Shown here: positions 60,911-64,000 of the stretch, one piece after another | Position numbering within the stretch: the stretch's first letter is position 1 | Layout: the number at the start of each line of letters is the position of its first letter | Origin: Bog-793 sp050013835 | GTDB taxonomy: Bacteria > Actinomycetota > Acidimicrobiia > Acidimicrobiales > Bog-793 | DNA length: 64,000 bases | Direction of reading: 5' to 3' | NCBI GenBank assembly: GCA_050013835.1 | Contig: JBEKEM010000011.1 | Span: 1-64,000, forward strand | Notes under the pieces: generated by a model | Databases searched by the model: none | What the model saw: the letters and a program-made list of their open reading frames with translations, nothing else | What the model was told of the DNA's origin: nothing | Program-made: the position numbers and the translations under genes

Positions 60911-61748
60911 GGCCGTCGTGCTCCTTCGCGGGGGCGCGGCGCCGCGTCCGGTTTCCGGTCGCAAGCGGCGCTGCAGCTCCCAGAGGATAGCCGTGCTCGC
61001 GCAGCAGCCGCGTCTCGTCCGCTGAGAGGCCGCCGCGCGCCTCGATCAGGTCCGGCCGGCGCGCGATCGTGCGCCACAGTGAGGCGGCGCGCCGCCAGGC
61101 GGCGACGGCGGCGTGGTCGCCGCTGCGCAGCACCTCCGGAACCTCCCAGCCGCGGAAGGTCGCCGGGCGGGTGTACTGCGGGTACTCGAGCAGCCCGGTC
61201 GTGAAGCTCTCGTCCTTCGGCGAGTCCTCGTTGCCGACCACGCCCGGGACGAGTCGCGCCACGGCCTCGATGACCGCCAGGGCGGCGAGCTCGCCCCCGG
61301 CGAGGACGAAGTCCCCGAGCGAGATCTCGCCATCGACGAGGTGGTCGGCGATCCGCTGGTCGACCCCCTCGTAGCGGCCACAGAGCAGCGAGAAGGTCGC
61401 CGTCTCCGCCAGCTCCTCGACGAAGGCCTGGTCGAGGCGGCGCCCCGCCGGGCTGAGGAGGTACAGCGGTCGGAGGGGCGCGATCTCCTCCACGGCGGCG
61501 AACACCGGCCCGGGGGCGAGCACCATCCCCGCACCCCCGCCGAAGGGCGCGTCATCGACGCTGCGGTGCGGGTCGGAGGCGCCGATCCGCAGGTCGTGCA
61601 CAGCCACCTCGACGAGCCCGGCGCGCACGGCCCGCCCGAAGACCGACTCGGCGACGTACGTCGCGACGAGCTCGGGGAAGATCGTGAGCACGTCGACCCG
61701 CAGGGCGGCCGACGCGCCCGCCGGCGCCGCCTTCCCGCCGGGCGTCAC
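60888..61748 (-). CDS. trmD: tRNA (guanine-N1)-methyltransferase
   Basis: TrmD methylates G37 of tRNAs read by CCN/CUN/CGG codons. 286 residues. Trefoil-knot motifs: VDVLTIFPELV, FGGGAGMVLAPGP, YLLSPAGRRLDQ, LLCGRYEGVDQR, EISLGDFVLAGGELAALAVIEAVARLVPG and YPQYTRPATFRGWEVPEVLRSGDH. GTG start in a 4-nt overlap with rimM. Confidence 0.96.
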   Translation of the reverse strand: MTPGGKAAPAGASAALRVDVLTIFPELVATYVAESVFGRAVRAGLVEVAVHDLRIGASDPHRSVDDAPFGGGAGMVLAPGPVFAAVEEIAPLRPLYLLSPAGRRLDQAFVEELAETATFSLLCGRYEGVDQRIADHLVDGEISLGDFVLAGGELAALAVIEAVARLVPGVVGNEDSPKDESFTTGLLEYPQYTRPATFRGWEVPEVLRSGDHAAVAAWRRAASLWRTIARRPDLIEARGGLSADETRLLREHGYPLGAAAPLATGNRTRRRAPAKEHDGHEPHRSR

Positions 61749-62221
61749 CCGAAGATCCCCTCGGGGACGTCGACGACGATCCTCTCGGGCGTCGCGGCGA
61801 CGACGAAGCGGGCCGGGACGAGGTAGCGGCCGTCGACGACGAGCAGGTCGCTCGCCGGGTTGGCCTCGACGGCGGTCACCTTGCCGCGGGTCACGCCGCC
61901 GGCGTCGACCACTTCGGCGCCGATCAGCTCGTGGACGAAGAGCGCCGCCGGGTCCTCAAGCGGCTCGGCGAGGAGTGCCGCGCCACGCAGGCGCTCCGCC
62001 GCCTCGCGGTCGGTGATGCCGTCGAAAGCGACGAGGTGGCAGCCCTGGTGCGGCCGGACCGCGGCGATGACGAGCTCCCCCGCCGTCTCGGACCCGGCCG
62101 GGGAGACGGTGAGGCGCGACCCCACCGCGAGCCGCTCCGGCCGGTTCGACACGAAGACGACGACGACCTCACCGGCGAGCCCGTGGGGCTTGACGACCCT
62201 GCCGACCTCGAGGAGCGCCAC
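61745..62221 (-). CDS. rimM: Ribosome maturation factor RimM
   Basis: 158 residues: N-terminal RimM domain (VGRVVKPHGLAGEVVVVF) and PRC-barrel (ELIGAEVV, GGVTRGKVTAVEANPASDLLVVDG, LVPARFVVAATPERIVVDVPEGIF). Assists 16S processing and S19 assembly. GTG start 11 nt after khpA. Confidence 0.95.
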   Translation of the reverse strand: MALLEVGRVVKPHGLAGEVVVVFVSNRPERLAVGSRLTVSPAGSETAGELVIAAVRPHQGCHLVAFDGITDREAAERLRGAALLAEPLEDPAALFVHELIGAEVVDAGGVTRGKVTAVEANPASDLLVVDGRYLVPARFVVAATPERIVVDVPEGIFG

Positions 62222-62232
62222 GTGCGCCCGTC

Positions 62233-62670
62233 TCAGTCGACGATGTCGACGGTGGCGTCCGTTCCCTCGCGCGCCGCCGCGGCACGGACGAGCACACGCA
62301 GGGCCTGGGCGACGCGGCCGCGCTTGCCGATGATGCGCCCCATGTCGCCGGGCGCGACGTGGAGGTCGAAGCGGGTGCCGTTACGCCCGGCGTCGGTCCC
62401 CACGACGACGGAGTCCGGGTCGTCGACGATCGAGCGGGCGACGTGCTCAAGCACGGAGCGGGCGACGCCGCCCGAGACCCGGTTGACCCCGTCGTCGTCC
62501 GAACCGCTGCCGGCGCCGTAGCCGCCCCCGTCGGCCTCGTCCTCGTCGGCCCCGGCCCCGTCGTCCTCGTCCGACCCGATCTCGTCGGCCTCGTCGACCT
62601 CGTCCGCCTCGTCGACCTCGTCGATCGAGCCGAAGTCCGGCCCTTCAAAAAGCGGGGTGTCCGATGCCAT
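62233..62670 (-). CDS. khpA: KH-domain RNA-binding protein (KhpA-like) with acidic N-terminal extension
   Basis: 145 residues. C-terminal 75 are the KhpA KH domain (SVLEHVARSIVDDPDSVVV, GDMGRIIGKRGRVAQALRVLVRAAA with the GxxG-type loop). KhpA usually is about 75-80 residues. Here the first 65 are almost wholly Asp, Glu, Gly and Ser (EVDEADEVDEADEIGSDEDD) and unlikely to fold. ATG 62670 is 4 nt after the rpsP stop. Confidence 0.92.
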   Translation of the reverse strand: MASDTPLFEGPDFGSIDEVDEADEVDEADEIGSDEDDGAGADEDEADGGGYGAGSGSDDDGVNRVSGGVARSVLEHVARSIVDDPDSVVVGTDAGRNGTRFDLHVAPGDMGRIIGKRGRVAQALRVLVRAAAAREGTDATVDIVD

Positions 62671-62674
62671 CGCC

Positions 62675-63184
62675 TCAACCCTCCCCACCGTCATCGGCGG
62701 ATTCGGTGCGTGCCTTTGCGGCGGCCTCCCCCGGCTCCTCCGCGGGCGCCGCCGGCTCCTCGACGGCACCGGCCGCGGTCGCGGCCGGCGCGGCGGCCTT
62801 CGCGCCAACCTTCTTGCCGGCCTTCTTGGCCGCCTTGGCCTTGGTGGCCCCCTTGGCCTTGGTGGCCAGCCGTTGCCTGGCTGCCTCGCTCTTCTTGCGC
62901 GCCGGCCTCGCCGACTTGGGGGGCTTGGCGGCCTCGAACTCGCCCCACGCACCGGAGATCTCGAGGATCTTGCGCACCGCCTCGCTCGCCTTGGCGCCCT
63001 TGGCGAGCCACTCGACGGCCCTGGCGTTGTCGACCTCGATGAGCGACGGTTCGGCCCGCGGCGCGTAGGTCCCGATGACTTCGATAAACCGGCCGTCACG
63101 GGGCGAGCGGCTGTCCGCCGCGACGATCCGGTACGTCGGCTGCTTCTTCTTCCCCATCCGCTTCAGGCGGAGCTTCACGGCCAC
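62675..63184 (-). CDS. rpsP: 30S ribosomal protein S16 with basic C-terminal extension
   Basis: 169 residues. First 80 are S16 (KLRLKRMGKKKQPTYRIVAADSR region, FIEVIGTYAPR, ARAVEWLAKGAKASEAVRKIL). Then a roughly 85-residue Lys/Ala-rich tail (KAKGATKAKAAKKAGKK) ending in Glu/Ala. E. coli S16 is 82 residues. GTG start. Such tails are common in actinobacterial S16, but this one is long. Second gene of the ffh operon. Confidence 0.95.
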   Translation of the reverse strand: MAVKLRLKRMGKKKQPTYRIVAADSRSPRDGRFIEVIGTYAPRAEPSLIEVDNARAVEWLAKGAKASEAVRKILEISGAWGEFEAAKPPKSARPARKKSEAARQRLATKAKGATKAKAAKKAGKKVGAKAAAPAATAAGAVEEPAAPAEEPGEAAAKARTESADDGGEG

Positions 63185-63242
63185 GTCTTTCTCACTTTCC
63201 TTGGTGTCGATCGAGTCCTGGGCGGTTCGCCGCCGGCGGGGC

Positions 63243-64000
63243 CTAGCGGCTGCCGGCCGGGGTCACCCGGCCGCCCTTGCGCTTGTCCCGCCGTCCGCCG
63301 GGACGCGCCTGCGCCATCATCTTCGACGACCGCATCAGCTTCTGCATCTCCTTGAACCGGTTGAGGAGGTCGTTCACCTGGGCCGGCGTCGTGCCGGAGC
63401 CCGCCGCGATCCGCGTCCTGCGCGACCCGTTGATGATCGACGGGTCGTCGCGCTCGGCGGGCGTCATCGAGCGGATGACCGCCTCGATCCGGGTGACGTT
63501 GCCCTCGTCGATCTCGGCGTTGCGCATCTCCTTGGGCAGCCCCGGCAGCATGCCCACGATGCCCGAGAGCGGCCCCAACCGCTTCATCTGCTGCAGCTGG
63601 TCGTGGAAGTCCTCGAGCGTGAAGCGCCCACGCCGGATGCGGTCCATCGCCCGTCCCGCAGAGCCCTCGTCCAGGGTGTGCTCGGCCCGCTCGATGAGCG
63701 AGAGCACGTCCCCCATGCCAAGGATCCGGCCCGCCATCCGGTCCGGGCGGAAGACCTCGAAGTCGGCCGGGCGCTCGCCGGTCGAGACGAAGGCGATCGG
63801 CCGGCCGACGACCTTGGCGACCGAGAGGGCGGCGCCCCCGCGGGCGTCGCCGTCGAGCTTGGTGAGGATCACGCCGTCGAGACTGAGCTTGGCGTGGAAG
63901 GCCACCGCCGTCGCGACGGCGTCCTGGCCGGTCATCGCGTCGACGACGAGGAACGTGTAACGGGGTGAGGTCGCCGCCGCGACGGCGGCCACCTCGTCCA
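63243..64000 (-). CDS. ffh: Signal recognition particle protein Ffh, C-terminal part (runs off the window)
   Basis: The last about 250 residues of the SRP GTPase. Visible: VVDAMTGQDAV, G4-type ILTKLDGDARGGAALSVAKVVGRPIAFVSTGERP, then the M domain (RGRFTLEDFHDQLQQMKRLGP, MLPGLPK, ERDDPSIINGSRRTRIAAGSGT, VNDLLNRFKEMQKLM) that binds signal peptides and 4.5S RNA. Start lies beyond 64000. It leads the ffh-rpsP-khpA-rimM-trmD-rplS run. Confidence 0.96.
   Translation of the reverse strand, partial: DEVAAVAAATSPRYTFLVVDAMTGQDAVATAVAFHAKLSLDGVILTKLDGDARGGAALSVAKVVGRPIAFVSTGERPADFEVFRPDRMAGRILGMGDVLSLIERAEHTLDEGSAGRAMDRIRRGRFTLEDFHDQLQQMKRLGPLSGIVGMLPGLPKEMRNAEIDEGNVTRIEAVIRSMTPAERDDPSIINGSRRTRIAAGSGTTPAQVNDLLNRFKEMQKLMRSSKMMAQARPGGRRDKRKGGRVTPAGSR

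Overview
The window is high-GC DNA with dense, overlapping genes and many GTG/TTG starts. Gene content points to a free-living actinobacterium, most likely class Acidimicrobiia. The pointers are class II DAHP synthase, an MtrA/MtrB/lipoprotein cluster, a DevR/DevS-like pair, a DUF2469 gene beside rplS, a DUF2510 protein, a ClpP2-type ClpP, and a secreted 'GYW...' beta-propeller repeat protein of a kind I associate with Acidimicrobiia. The species assignment is inference; no rRNA lies in the window.

Layout. (1) 1-5.2 kb, minus strand: a sugar catabolic operon made of an L-fucose/arabinose-isomerase-like protein, a periplasmic sugar-binding protein, an RbsC-like permease, an ABC ATPase and the start of an aldo/keto reductase. 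A LacI-type palindrome sits in front of it. (2) 5.2-6.6 kb: a decayed IS256-type transposase. (3) 6.7-12.3 kb, plus strand: a polytopic membrane protein of unknown function, then an SbcD/YhaO-like phosphoesterase translationally coupled to a membrane-anchored YhaN/SbcC-like ATPase. (4) 12.3-13.9 kb, minus: VKOR plus a DUF929 thioredoxin-like protein, a disulfide module. (5) 14.0-23.7 kb, minus: xerC, then rpsB-tsf-pyrH-frr-cdsA-dxr-rseP-ispG, mostly joined by 4-nt stop/start overlaps; it combines translation, lipid synthesis, isoprenoid synthesis and membrane proteolysis. (6) 23.8-26.6 kb, plus: an MtrA/MtrB-like two-component system with a short GerMN lipoprotein. (7) 26.6-48.3 kb: the conserved minus-strand run tig-clpP-clpX-folC-ndk-mreB-mreC-mreD-mrdA-rne-rplU-rpmA-obg-proB-proA, a histidine phosphatase, and nadD-rsfS. 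It is interrupted by the plus-strand pair aroG and a poly-Thr beta-propeller protein. (8) 48.4-60.2 kb: tRNA-Pro, a ROK kinase, tRNA-Gly, a divergent DevR/DevS-like pair, then mostly single genes (DedA, alpha/beta hydrolase, RecB-like nuclease, PAP2 phosphatase, purE, YdjC-like deacetylase, NifU-like protein, nucleotidyltransferase, class IV aminotransferase, SGNH-like protein, zinc-binding small protein, DUF2510 protein). (9) 60.2-64 kb, minus: ffh-rpsP-khpA-rimM-trmD-rplS-DUF2469, a ribosome and RNA maturation operon.

Two genome-wide habits are visible. Operons use ATGA/GTGA/TGATG overlaps. Many monocistronic genes have a TANNNT -10 box only about 6-9 nt before the start codon, which implies leaderless mRNAs. 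The observations most worth follow-up are the modular propeller/glycohydrolase-like protein encoded overlapping DAHP synthase, the membrane-anchored SbcCD-like pair, the reduced LpqB-like lipoprotein, the oppositely charged extensions on adjacent S16 and KhpA genes, the DevR-like palindromes, and the long acidic head on CdsA.
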